Origin: Clostridium_I sp963725425
GTDB lineage: Bacteria > Bacillota > Clostridia > Clostridiales > Clostridiaceae
Assembly: GCA_963725425.1 (NCBI GenBank)
Contig: CAVRYJ010000045.1
Coordinates: 310,001-374,000 of the forward strand
Reading direction: 5' to 3'
Length of the DNA stretch: 64,000 nucleotides
The notes under the pieces were generated by a model. That model was not told the DNA's origin. It made no database searches and was given only the letters and a program-made list of their open reading frames with translations. The stretch's first letter is position 1. Every line of letters begins with the position of its first letter. This document shows positions 1-7,585 of the stretch, one piece after another. The translations under genes and the position numbers were made by a program.

Positions 1-225
1 GGTAAAACTATCTTTTATTCTTCACACATAATGGAAGTTGTAGAGAAAATCAGTAACAGAATTGTATTGATTAAGGATGGACAGATTGTTGCAGACGGAA
101 CATTTGAAGAGCTTAGGGAAAAATCTAAGGAAGGTTCCCTTGAAGAAATATTCAACAATCTTACAGGTTTTAATAACCATAAAGAAATAGCAGAACAATT
201 TGTAGCTATTGTACAAGAGGTGTAA
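1..225 (+). CDS. ABC transporter ATP-binding protein, C-terminal part
   Basis: The reading frame is open from base 1, so only the C-terminal 74 residues are present. It starts in a stretch ending F-Y-S-S-H, where the His is the H-loop that contacts the ATP gamma-phosphate, and continues with VVEKISNRIVLIKDGQIVADG, the usual tail of an ABC ATPase. It then has about 30 acidic residues typical of ABC-2 type exporter ATPases. The next gene overlaps or abuts it and encodes a multi-pass membrane protein, so the two probably form one exporter. The substrate cannot be told from the sequence. Walker A and signature motifs lie outside the window. Confidence 0.9.
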   Translation, partial: GKTIFYSSHIMEVVEKISNRIVLIKDGQIVADGTFEELREKSKEGSLEEIFNNLTGFNNHKEIAEQFVAIVQEV

Positions 226-229
226 CAGC

Positions 230-1867
230 ATGAAAGATTTCATAGCATTAAAGTTTCTAGATAGATTTAAAGGTCTATTTGAAAAAATGGGCATCGATTA
301 CAATGTAATGAGAAGAATTGTTCAAATAAAGTTAATTATGGATGGCAGAAGAGTTCCAACAATTATTAATAGTTCATCTAGGAGAAAAAAAACTGAAGGA
401 GATTCAAATAAAAATTTATTTAAAACCTCACTTATTATATATTTTTTTATTGGGCTTGTATTTCTGCCATTTATTTTGATGGGGAAAAATTATATTTTTC
501 AAATGTCCTTTGTATTTGGATTCTTAATATTTCTTCTTATGACTACTTTGATATCAGATTTTTCTTCTGTGTTTTTAGATATTAGAGATAAAAACATTAT
601 TTTTTCAAAACCGGTGCGAAATATAACTTTAAGTGCAGCAAAATTTATTCACATATTAATTTATATGGTTTCAATCACCTTTTCATTGTCAGCAATAGGG
701 CTTACTGCTTCTTTGATTAGTCACGGAGTATTGTTTTTCTTAATATTTTTAATTGAAATAATTTTTATAGATATATTTGTTGTAGTTTTATCAGCGCTAA
801 TATATTTATTTATACTAAGGTTTTTTGATGGAGAAAAATTAAAGGATATAATTAATTATGTACAAATTATTTTAACTATGACAATAACAATAGGTTATCA
901 ATTTATAGGTAGAATATTTAATATTGTAGGATATAAGGTAGTTTATGTTCCTAAATGGTGGCAATATTTTATTATTCCAATGTGGTTTTCAGCACCATTT
1001 GAATTAATAAATAATGGTAACACTAAGATATATTTCGTAATATTAACAGCTCTAGCAATTGCTATACCTATAATAGCTATAATTATTTATATTAAGCTTC
1101 TACCAACTTTTGAAAGAAATTTACAAAAATTAAATAATAACTATTCCAAAAATAAGAATGAAAACCATAAATTTATTAATGTAATATCTAAAATAATATG
1201 TTCTACAAAAGTTGAAAAAGTATTTTTTGAATTTTGCTGTGATATGATGAAAAACGAAAGAAATTTCAAATTAAAAGTTTATCCATCTTTAGGGTTTTCT
1301 ATTATATTTCCTTTTATATTTTTGATTAGCGATCTTAGAGATGAAGGTTTTTCGAGCCTGGCATCAAGTAAGCAATATTTAAGCATATATTTGTGTGCTT
1401 TAATGCTTCCCAGTGTAATAATGATGATAAAATATTCAGAAAAATATAAAGGAGCGTGGATATATAAAGTAACACCGCTTGCTGAAACTTCTGATATTTA
1501 TAAGGGGATTTTTAAAGCAGCCATTGTGAAATTGATTTCACCAATATATTTTGTTGAGTGTTTGATTTTTATTGTTATTTTTGGAATGCGAATAATTCCG
1601 GATTTAATATTAATATTTTTAATTTTGCTAATTTATGTTGTTATTTGCTTTAGATTATTTAAGAAGGCTTTGCCATTTTCAGAAGCTTATGGAACTGGAG
1701 GACAAGGAGAAGGTATGATAATTATACCTATGATGATCATGCTTGGAGTTATGGCTGTAATACACTTTTTTGCCACAACTGTGCAATATGGAGTGATTAT
1801 TTATATAATAATAGCATTATTAATAAATGTTTTCGCTTGGAAAAAGGCATTTAAGATTGAAATATAA
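230..1867 (+). CDS. Putative ABC exporter membrane subunit
   Basis: A protein of about 545 residues with roughly twelve hydrophobic segments separated by short basic loops, as in the large ABC-2-like exporter permeases of Firmicutes. I chose the ATG at 230 because GAGGTG lies 8 bases upstream. An earlier in-frame ATG at 209 lies inside the ATPase gene and has no ribosome binding site. The start almost touches the end of the upstream ATPase gene, so the pair is probably translationally coupled. No conserved catalytic motif is visible and the substrate is unknown. The ATPase-permease pairing is inferred from adjacency. Confidence 0.75.
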   Translation: MKDFIALKFLDRFKGLFEKMGIDYNVMRRIVQIKLIMDGRRVPTIINSSSRRKKTEGDSNKNLFKTSLIIYFFIGLVFLPFILMGKNYIFQMSFVFGFLIFLLMTTLISDFSSVFLDIRDKNIIFSKPVRNITLSAAKFIHILIYMVSITFSLSAIGLTASLISHGVLFFLIFLIEIIFIDIFVVVLSALIYLFILRFFDGEKLKDIINYVQIILTMTITIGYQFIGRIFNIVGYKVVYVPKWWQYFIIPMWFSAPFELINNGNTKIYFVILTALAIAIPIIAIIIYIKLLPTFERNLQKLNNNYSKNKNENHKFINVISKIICSTKVEKVFFEFCCDMMKNERNFKLKVYPSLGFSIIFPFIFLISDLRDEGFSSLASSKQYLSIYLCALMLPSVIMMIKYSEKYKGAWIYKVTPLAETSDIYKGIFKAAIVKLISPIYFVECLIFIVIFGMRIIPDLILIFLILLIYVVICFRLFKKALPFSEAYGTGGQGEGMIIIPMMIMLGVMAVIHFFATTVQYGVIIYIIIALLINVFAWKKAFKIEI

Positions 1868-1958
1868 TATATGCCCTTCTAATGTTATAAAACATATTAA
1901 TAATAATTATCGAATGATAATATAAATTCAATGCATAAACATAAAAGTATAAAAAGCA

Positions 1959-1987
1959 TTGACACATCTGAATTTTGCGTATATTAT
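1959..1987 (+). promoter_or_regulatory. Sigma-A type promoter of the magnesium operon
   Basis: TTGACA at 1959-1964 and TATTAT at 1982-1987 are separated by 17 bases. Transcription would start near 1994, about 40 bases before the M-box. Confidence 0.75.
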
Positions 1988-2030
1988 AAAAATATAAGAT
2001 TACTACTAATTGAGAATAACAATTTAATAT

Positions 2031-2205
2031 TCTTGTTAGGTGAGGTTACTGTATAAGAAATACGCTACTGCCCAGAAATGTCGAGAGACACCAATGGGTC
2101 AGCAGGTACTACCGGATTAAGGTTTTACCTAATGTAGCTGGCAATATTCATAGATAATATGAATATTTGTATTCTACGCTGTACAGTGCTAAAACTCAAC
2201 GAGTG
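2031..2205 (+). promoter_or_regulatory. M-box (ykoK) magnesium riboswitch
   Basis: The segment carries the conserved M-box blocks in order: GTTAGGTGAGG, GCTACTGCCCAGAAATGTCG, CCAATGGGTCA, AATGTAGCTGG, CTACGCTGTACAGTGCTAAA and a closing CTCAACGAGTG. M-boxes bind Mg2+ and, when filled, favour a downstream terminator. The overlap of the last block with the terminator stem at 2197 fits that mechanism. The downstream genes encode a MgtE-N/CBS protein and an NRAMP-related transporter, which are expected targets. Confidence 0.95.
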
Positions 2206-2268
2206 AAGAAGGGTTTATTTGATTCGTATTGAATCTCTTCACTTGTTGTGGGGAGATTTTTTTATTTT
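2197..2268 (+). terminator. M-box intrinsic terminator
   Basis: CAACGAGTGAAGA at 2197-2209 pairs with TCTTCACTTGTTG at 2236-2248. A T-rich tail follows at 2257-2268. The left arm overlaps the end of the M-box, so aptamer folding and terminator folding are linked. Confidence 0.85.
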
Positions 2269-2283
2269 AAGGAGGTGATTGGC

Positions 2284-2364
2284 ATGGACGATGATCCTGC
2301 GAGTCGTAATTTACTAATATTTCTGAAAAAAATTATAATATTACCATGGCCAATCGCTATTTAG
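2284..2364 (+). CDS. 26-residue acidic/hydrophobic peptide after the M-box
   Basis: A short frame starts at ATG 2284 behind a near-perfect ribosome binding site (GGAGGTGAT at 2271-2279) and stops with TAG at 2362. The peptide begins M-D-D-D-P-A-S-R and ends in a hydrophobic stretch LIFLKKIIILPWPIAI. It lies between the riboswitch terminator and the first transporter-related gene. ATTGGC plus ATGG at its start can pair with CCATGGCCAAT near its end (2344-2354), so the start codon could be hidden in a hairpin. It may be a leader peptide for a second Mg2+ checkpoint, or a tiny membrane protein. I do not recognise a known family. Confidence 0.55.
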   Translation: MDDDPASRNLLIFLKKIIILPWPIAI

Positions 2365-2485
2365 TTATTAAAATTATTAACTTTTAATTATGATGAATAA
2401 TTTAAGTTATAATAACAAAAACGTAAGATGAATTAATTTATATATATGTAGAAGATTCGGCTATGATCTAAAAGGAGGGTAAATC

Positions 2486-3712
2486 ATGAAAAATAATTTT
2501 TATTTAAGTAGAATATTGGGAAACAAGGTATATTCTCCCCAAATGAAAGTGATTGGCAATTTGGTTGATATTGGAATTGTAAATGAGTTGAAGAGTCCTC
2601 ATGTTACAACTGCTAAGGTAAAAACAAAGAAAGGTATCAAAGACTATAATTTTAAGAATTTTTCAATTTCAAAGCAAAAAGGCCAATACGTTTTAGAGTG
2701 TAGCAAACTAGAGGAAAATACTTCTAAAAATACATTGTTTTTAAAAAAATATATTTTAGATCAACAAATTATTGATGTGAATGGTAGAAAAGTGGTTCGT
2801 GTAAATGATGTTTCACTTGCGACTTTAGAAGCTGGAGCATATGTGGTTGCAGTTGACATTGGAATGGAAGGTATTTTAAGAAGAATTGGTATTTCAAAGC
2901 CTTTAACAAAGCTTGGCATCAGATTTTCAACTCGACTAATGCTTTGGAAGGATGTTCAAACCGTTGTGGCTTCTAATGAAAACATTGTTCTTTCAAAGGC
3001 TTATGATTCTCTATCTATTCTTCATCCATCAGACCTTGCCGATATTATTGAAGACTTTGATGCTAAAACAGGTCTTACAATTTTTTCCTCACTAGATAAT
3101 GCAACTGCTGCAGATGTTTTAGAACAAATGGAAGCAGATGCACAAGTTAGTTTCATTGAAAGTCTACCTGTGGATAAAGCCGCAGAGGTTTTAGAAGAAA
3201 TGCCTGCGGACGAAGCTACAGATATTCTTGATGGCATGGATGCAGAGAAAGTAGAAGAATTGCTTAATACTATGGATAAAGAAGCATCTGATGAAATCAG
3301 AGAATTACTTGAATATGATTTAAATGTAGTAGGAAGTCTAATGAGTACAGACTTTGTTTCCTTTAAAGATAATTTTACTGTAGAACAAACGGTACAGAAC
3401 TTAAGGCAACTAAAACCAGAAGAAGATGAAATTTATAATATTTATGTAGTGGATGAAACAGATAAGTTAATAGGAACTCTTTCCTTAAGAGATATAATAG
3501 TTTCTGGACCTAATGAAAAACTGGGTGACATTATGAACAAAAAATTTATAGCAGTGTTTGACACTGACCACATTGATGTTTTAATAAAAAATATTTCAAA
3601 ATATAACCTAGTGGCGGTTCCAGTTACTAATCAAGAAATGAACTTAATAGGTAATGTGATAATTAACGATATCATTTATGAATTGCTTAAAAATAAAAGG
3701 AATATTGGTTAA
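2486..3712 (+). CDS. MgtE-N/CBS domain protein, cytosolic
   Basis: A protein of 408 residues with no membrane segments. The N-terminal ~90 residues look like a PRC-barrel-type domain. A MgtE N-domain superhelix follows from roughly residue 170, with repeated D-A-A-E-V-L-E-E-M-type helices, and then a pair of CBS domains (LMSTDFVSFKDNFTVEQTV and the region to the C-terminus). MgtE-N and CBS domains sense Mg2+ in the MgtE channel, but here the channel domain is absent. The gene sits behind an M-box and directly before the Mg2+ transporter gene, so it probably regulates that transporter. AAAGGAGGG precedes the ATG. Confidence 0.85.
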   Translation: MKNNFYLSRILGNKVYSPQMKVIGNLVDIGIVNELKSPHVTTAKVKTKKGIKDYNFKNFSISKQKGQYVLECSKLEENTSKNTLFLKKYILDQQIIDVNGRKVVRVNDVSLATLEAGAYVVAVDIGMEGILRRIGISKPLTKLGIRFSTRLMLWKDVQTVVASNENIVLSKAYDSLSILHPSDLADIIEDFDAKTGLTIFSSLDNATAADVLEQMEADAQVSFIESLPVDKAAEVLEEMPADEATDILDGMDAEKVEELLNTMDKEASDEIRELLEYDLNVVGSLMSTDFVSFKDNFTVEQTVQNLRQLKPEEDEIYNIYVVDETDKLIGTLSLRDIIVSGPNEKLGDIMNKKFIAVFDTDHIDVLIKNISKYNLVAVPVTNQEMNLIGNVIINDIIYELLKNKRNIG

Positions 3713-3731
3713 ACAAGGGGGGGGAAAAACA

Positions 3732-5006
3732 ATGAGTGAAAATTTAAAAACAAAGAAAAATAAAGCACCTTGGGTTCTTGGTTTAATGATGTTTCTAACT
3801 GTACTAGGGCCAGGGTTAATAACCGGAAGTGTAGATAATGATGCCGGCGGTATTACAGCATACTCTGTAGCAGGTGCTACTTATGGATATAAGCTTCTTT
3901 GGACCTTAATTCCATGCTTTATTGCATTACTGGTAGTACAAGAAATGAATGCAAGGATGGGGATAGTAACTCAAAAAGGTTTAGCCGACCTTATTAGAGA
4001 AAACTTTGGTGTAAGAATTACCTTCTTTATATTTTTAGGATTAATCGTAGCAGATATAGGTAATACTGCAACTGAATTTGCCGGTGTAGCAGGAAGCTTA
4101 CAAGTATTTAGTCTTTCAAAATATATTACAGTTCCATGTGCAGCTATAGCAGTATGGATTTTAGTAGTAAAAGGGACCTATAGATCTGTAGAGAAAATTT
4201 TTCTTGTATTTAGTGTTTTCCTACTATCTTATATTTTTTCTGCAGTGCTTGCTCATCCTGATTGGCATCAGATAGGAACATCAATAATTAGGCCTGATTT
4301 TACAGGAATTAATGAGGGTTGGATAAGTACAGTAATTGGGCTAATTGGTACTACTATTGCCCCTTGGATGCAATTTTATATGCAATCCTCAGTTATAGAA
4401 AAAGGAATAAAAATTAGTGAATATAAATATGAACTTATGGATGTTGTACTTGGATGTGTAGTCACTGTAGTAGTAGCTTTTTTCATAATAGTAGCTTGTG
4501 CTGCTACTCTAAACAAAAATGGTATTAAAATAAATGAAGCTAAAGATGCGGCGATTGCACTTAAACCATTGGCTGGTAACTTTGCTTCAAGTATATTTGC
4601 TTTTGGACTTTTGGTTGCCTCATTATTTTCAGCAACAATTCTGCCACTAGCTACAGCCTTCTACATCTGTGAAGCTTTTGGCTTTGAAGCAGGAATTAAT
4701 AATAAATTGAAAGAAGCTCCTGAATTTTATGGATTATTTACTGGAATAATAATTATAGGTGCTTTAATTATACTAATTCCAGGAGCACCATTAGTTGGGA
4801 TTTCCTTAGGTTCTCAGGTAGTTAATGGTATGCTTCTTCCGGTAGTACTTATTTGTATGATGTTAATGGTAAATAAAAAAGATTTGATGGGGGAATATGT
4901 CAATACGAGCCTTAAAAATTGGATTGGGTGGATAACCATCACCATTTTAGTAGTTTTAACTGCAATAATGATCTTACTACCTGTAATTGATAGTATAATA
5001 AAATAA
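3732..5006 (+). CDS. NRAMP-related magnesium transporter (NRMT type)
   Basis: A protein of 424 residues with about eleven membrane segments and the overall NRAMP fold signature (LGPGLITGS in TM1). The canonical TM1 metal-binding DPGN is replaced by D-N-D-A-G-G at residues 35-40. The TM6 A-x-x-M-P-H signature is replaced by T-T-I-A-P-W-M-Q, so the soft Met ligand is missing. These changes are typical of the NRAMP-related Mg2+ transporters described in Clostridium acetobutylicum. The M-box upstream supports Mg2+ as substrate. I chose ATG 3732, which follows a G-rich ribosome binding site; the frame is open upstream into the CBS gene. Substrate assignment is inference from family and context. 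Confidence 0.88.
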   Translation: MSENLKTKKNKAPWVLGLMMFLTVLGPGLITGSVDNDAGGITAYSVAGATYGYKLLWTLIPCFIALLVVQEMNARMGIVTQKGLADLIRENFGVRITFFIFLGLIVADIGNTATEFAGVAGSLQVFSLSKYITVPCAAIAVWILVVKGTYRSVEKIFLVFSVFLLSYIFSAVLAHPDWHQIGTSIIRPDFTGINEGWISTVIGLIGTTIAPWMQFYMQSSVIEKGIKISEYKYELMDVVLGCVVTVVVAFFIIVACAATLNKNGIKINEAKDAAIALKPLAGNFASSIFAFGLLVASLFSATILPLATAFYICEAFGFEAGINNKLKEAPEFYGLFTGIIIIGALIILIPGAPLVGISLGSQVVNGMLLPVVLICMMLMVNKKDLMGEYVNTSLKNWIGWITITILVVLTAIMILLPVIDSIIK

Positions 5007-5021
5007 TTTTATATTTAGTAT

Positions 5022-5077
5022 AAAAAAAGGCTTACGCAAAATGAATTTATAATTCATTTTGCGTAAGCCTTTTTTTA
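5022..5077 (+). terminator. Strong intrinsic terminator after the Mg2+ operon
   Basis: A nearly perfect long hairpin (AAAAAGGCTTACGCAAAATG and its complement, 3-base loop) ends in a T run at 5071-5077. The A run on the other side makes it potentially bidirectional. Confidence 0.9.
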
Positions 5078-5079
5078 TC

Positions 5080-5130
5080 GACTTTTTCTGTGTTAGCAGA
5101 AAAAATCTTCCTTAAATCTTAACTTTTAAC
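5080..5130 (-). repeat. Heptad element, minus orientation
   Basis: Read on the minus strand it is AGTTAAA/AGTTAAG-type units, then GGAAGATTTTTTCTGC with a loop and a complementary arm. This is the same layout as the plus-oriented copies at 19422, 23821, 30604 and 51731. It lies just behind the Mg2+ operon terminator. Confidence 0.75.
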
Positions 5131-5149
5131 TATTATGTTTATAGTTAAG

Positions 5150-5200
5150 TCTTTATATAATCTTTATACTAAGACGGTTAGTCTTAATCCAATCTTTATA
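5150..5200 (+). promoter_or_regulatory. Candidate KdpE operator: three TCTTTATA repeats
   Basis: TCTTTATA occurs at 5150, 5161 and 5193, all in the same orientation. The spacing is 11 and 32 bases, or about one and three helical turns. KdpE of Escherichia coli binds T-rich TTTATA-like direct repeats, and these lie just upstream of the kdp genes. A TATAAT also overlaps the first two copies (5156-5161). Assignment to KdpE is inference. Confidence 0.45.
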
Positions 5201-5276
5201 CAGTAAATGGTAGTATTAACTTGTTGATAGGACAGGCAATCAAATAAAAAGAATGACAATAAAAGGAGGTAATACA

Positions 5277-5372
5277 ATGCTAGATGTAATAATGGTTGTT
5301 TCCCTTGTAGTATGTTTTGGTCTTTTGTTTTTGTTTACAAATTTTGTTGAAAAGCAAATTGGTAAGAAATAA
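5277..5372 (+). CDS. 31-residue membrane peptide at the head of the kdp operon
   Basis: ATG 5277 follows AAAGGAGGT at an ideal distance. The 31-residue product has one membrane helix (VVSLVVCFGLLFLF) and a short charged tail ending VEKQIGKK. Similar single-helix peptides occur ahead of kdpA in other Firmicutes. It is distinct from KdpF, which is found separately at 5766. It may be a regulatory or stabilising subunit of the Kdp complex, but no function is established from sequence. Confidence 0.65.
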   Translation: MLDVIMVVSLVVCFGLLFLFTNFVEKQIGKK

Positions 5373-5426
5373 AAAACCATGTTATGTCCTTTGAGATGTT
5401 TAATTAATTTTTAAAGGAGAAATATC

Positions 5427-5752
5427 ATGAACATTGATTTGATAGAAAAAAATTTTTGCAATTAGAAAGGGAACTAATTGGTTTTGAATTTTACGTTCCA
5501 ACTGATAATCATAGCAGCGGATTTAATAAATGCGAAATTTTTGTCATAAGTGAAATTCAAGATTCAAAAACAACATATTCAGTAGCTGAGGAAGGATATG
5601 GAATGGAAGAACTAACATTTACGGAACTAATGAATCGTTATCCTGAGTTCACATTTAATAAAAAACAAGCATTTGAAGGGGAATTTGAAACTTGGGAAAG
5701 ATTTTATAAGGCTATTACAGGGAAAATCAAACTAAATCTAATAACAATATAG
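5427..5752 (+). pseudogene. Small kdp-operon protein, frame broken in a poly-A run
   Basis: A good ribosome binding site (AAAGGAGA) leads to ATG 5427, which reads only M-N-I-D-L-I-E-K-N-F-C-N before a stop. One more A in the run of seven at 5446-5452 would join this start to the downstream frame (QLERELIGFEFYVPTD and on), giving about 109 residues. The downstream frame alone has only a TTG start with no ribosome binding site. The product is a small soluble acidic protein of unknown function between the 31-residue peptide and kdpF. The break is either an assembly error or a real mutation. Confidence 0.6.
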
Positions 5753-5765
5753 GGAGGTGATTATT

Positions 5766-5843
5766 TTGATTGGATTAATTATCATAGCGGTTTTACTATT
5801 TGTTTATTTAGGATACGCTCTTTTTAATCCCGAAAAGTTTTAG
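5766..5843 (+). CDS. kdpF: KdpF, small subunit of the K+-transporting ATPase
   Basis: A TTG start at 5766 lies 8 bases behind GGGAGGTGA. The 25-residue product is a single membrane helix ending Y-A-L-F-N-P-E-K-F, which is the KdpF signature tail. KdpF sits beside KdpA in the membrane and stabilises the KdpFABC complex. The gene lies 30 bases before kdpA. Confidence 0.9.
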   Translation: MIGLIIIAVLLFVYLGYALFNPEKF

Positions 5844-5873
5844 AAAATTATTTAAATATGTGGAGGTAATAAT

Positions 5874-7550
5874 ATGGGAATATTACAAATGGCAATTATA
5901 CTTATTATTTTTGTTCTGCTTTGCATTCCGATGGGAAAATATCTTTACAAAGTAGCAGAACACGAAAAGACTTTTGGAGATCCTGTATTTGATAAAATAG
6001 ATAATATCATATACAAAATCGTAGGTATAACAAAAGAGGATATGACATGGAAACAATATATTATAGCATTAATTTCTAGCAATGCAATAATGGCATTTGT
6101 AGCATATTTGATTTTAAGAATACAATCAATTCCTATTTTGAATCCTAATGGTATAGGAAAGATGGAGCAGGGTTTATCATTTAATACTGTAATAAGTTTT
6201 ATGACTAATACAAATTTACAAAACTACAGTGGTGAATCTGGACTCTCTAATTTAAGTCAGACATTAGTAATTACAACATTTATGTTTGTTGCGGCCGCAA
6301 CTGGGCTTGCAGTAGCATGGGCATTTATGAGAGGCATTGCTGGAAAGAAAAAACATGGAAATTACTATGTGGACTTAACAAGAATTATAACAAGAATATT
6401 ACTTCCTGCGTGTATTGTAATATCAATATTCTATGTTCAGCAGGGAGTCCCACAGACATTTTCAGCTAATAAAACAGTAACTACTATAGAAGGAACTCTT
6501 CAAGATATACCACTTGGACCAGTAGCAAGTCTTGAATCTATAAAAATGATTGGAACAAATGGAGGTGGATTTTTTGGTGCAAATTCTGCACATCCTTTTG
6601 AAAATCCAACACCACTTACAAATGCAATGCAAATATTTTCAATTTTGTTTTTTGCAGGAGCAACAGTAGTATGTTTTGGACATATGATTAAAAAGAAAAA
6701 GCAAGCTATAGCAATATTTGTAGCCATGAGTGTTTTGCTTGTAGCAACACTTACCGTTTGCTATACTTCAGAAAAAGCTGGAAATCCTGCACTTGCAAGG
6801 ATTGGATTAAGTCAGACTATGGGGAATATGGAAGGCAAAGAAGTGAGGTTTGGTATATCAGGATCCACACTATTTGCAACAGCTACAACAGCTACATCAG
6901 ATGGTGGTGTAAACAGCATGCATGACTCCTATACTCCATTAGGTGGACTTATAACAGTGTGGAATATGATGCTTAACGTTATTTTTGGAGGCAAAGGCGT
7001 AGGATTTATGAATATGCTTATGTATGCCATTCTTACGGTATTTCTATGTGGACTTATGGTAGGAAGAACTCCGGAATATTTAGGGAAAAAAATAGAAGGA
7101 AAAGAAATAAAATTAGTTGCATTTGCAATACTGATACATCCTTTTCTTATTCTAATGGGAACTACGGTAGCTCTAGGTTCAAAAACTGCCTTAGCAGCAG
7201 TCGGTAATCCGGGTTTTCATGGATTAACGGAGATAGTATATCAGTATTCTTCAGCGGCAGCTAACAATGGTTCTAGCTTTGGAGGACTTGGTACTAATAT
7301 TATGTTTTGGAATTATAGTACAGGAATTGTCATGTTATTTGGACGGTATTTAAGTATGATATTACTTCTTGCAGTAGCCAGTTCTTTAGCAGCTAAAAAA
7401 GCTGTACCAATAACAGAGGGAACATTTAAAACAGATAACACAATGTTTGTTGTAATATTAATAGTTATAGTATTAATAATAGGGGCATTAACATTTCTGC
7501 CAGCATTGGCATTAGGACCTATTGCAGAGCATCTAACCTTATGGCATTGA
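5874..7550 (+). CDS. kdpA: KdpA, K+-channel-like subunit
   Basis: A protein of 558 residues, the usual KdpA length, with ten membrane segments. Selectivity-filter loops of the four pseudo-repeats are visible: TNTNLQNYSGE, GTNGGGFFGANSAHPFENP, and later glycine-rich loops around GVNSMHDSYTPLGG and AAANNGSSFGGLG. KdpA binds and passes K+ using energy from KdpB. AGGAGGTAATA-type spacing (TGGAGGTAAT) precedes ATG 5874. It is followed after 35 bases by kdpB. Confidence 0.98.
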   Translation: MGILQMAIILIIFVLLCIPMGKYLYKVAEHEKTFGDPVFDKIDNIIYKIVGITKEDMTWKQYIIALISSNAIMAFVAYLILRIQSIPILNPNGIGKMEQGLSFNTVISFMTNTNLQNYSGESGLSNLSQTLVITTFMFVAAATGLAVAWAFMRGIAGKKKHGNYYVDLTRIITRILLPACIVISIFYVQQGVPQTFSANKTVTTIEGTLQDIPLGPVASLESIKMIGTNGGGFFGANSAHPFENPTPLTNAMQIFSILFFAGATVVCFGHMIKKKKQAIAIFVAMSVLLVATLTVCYTSEKAGNPALARIGLSQTMGNMEGKEVRFGISGSTLFATATTATSDGGVNSMHDSYTPLGGLITVWNMMLNVIFGGKGVGFMNMLMYAILTVFLCGLMVGRTPEYLGKKIEGKEIKLVAFAILIHPFLILMGTTVALGSKTALAAVGNPGFHGLTEIVYQYSSAAANNGSSFGGLGTNIMFWNYSTGIVMLFGRYLSMILLLAVASSLAAKKAVPITEGTFKTDNTMFVVILIVIVLIIGALTFLPALALGPIAEHLTLWH

Positions 7551-7585
7551 TGAATGTGAAATAATTAGACAAGGAGAATAATAAT

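Noticed and set aside
5081..5276. A ydaO (c-di-AMP) riboswitch before kdp
   Set aside because: None of the conserved ydaO blocks is visible; the region holds a heptad element and the TCTTTATA repeats.
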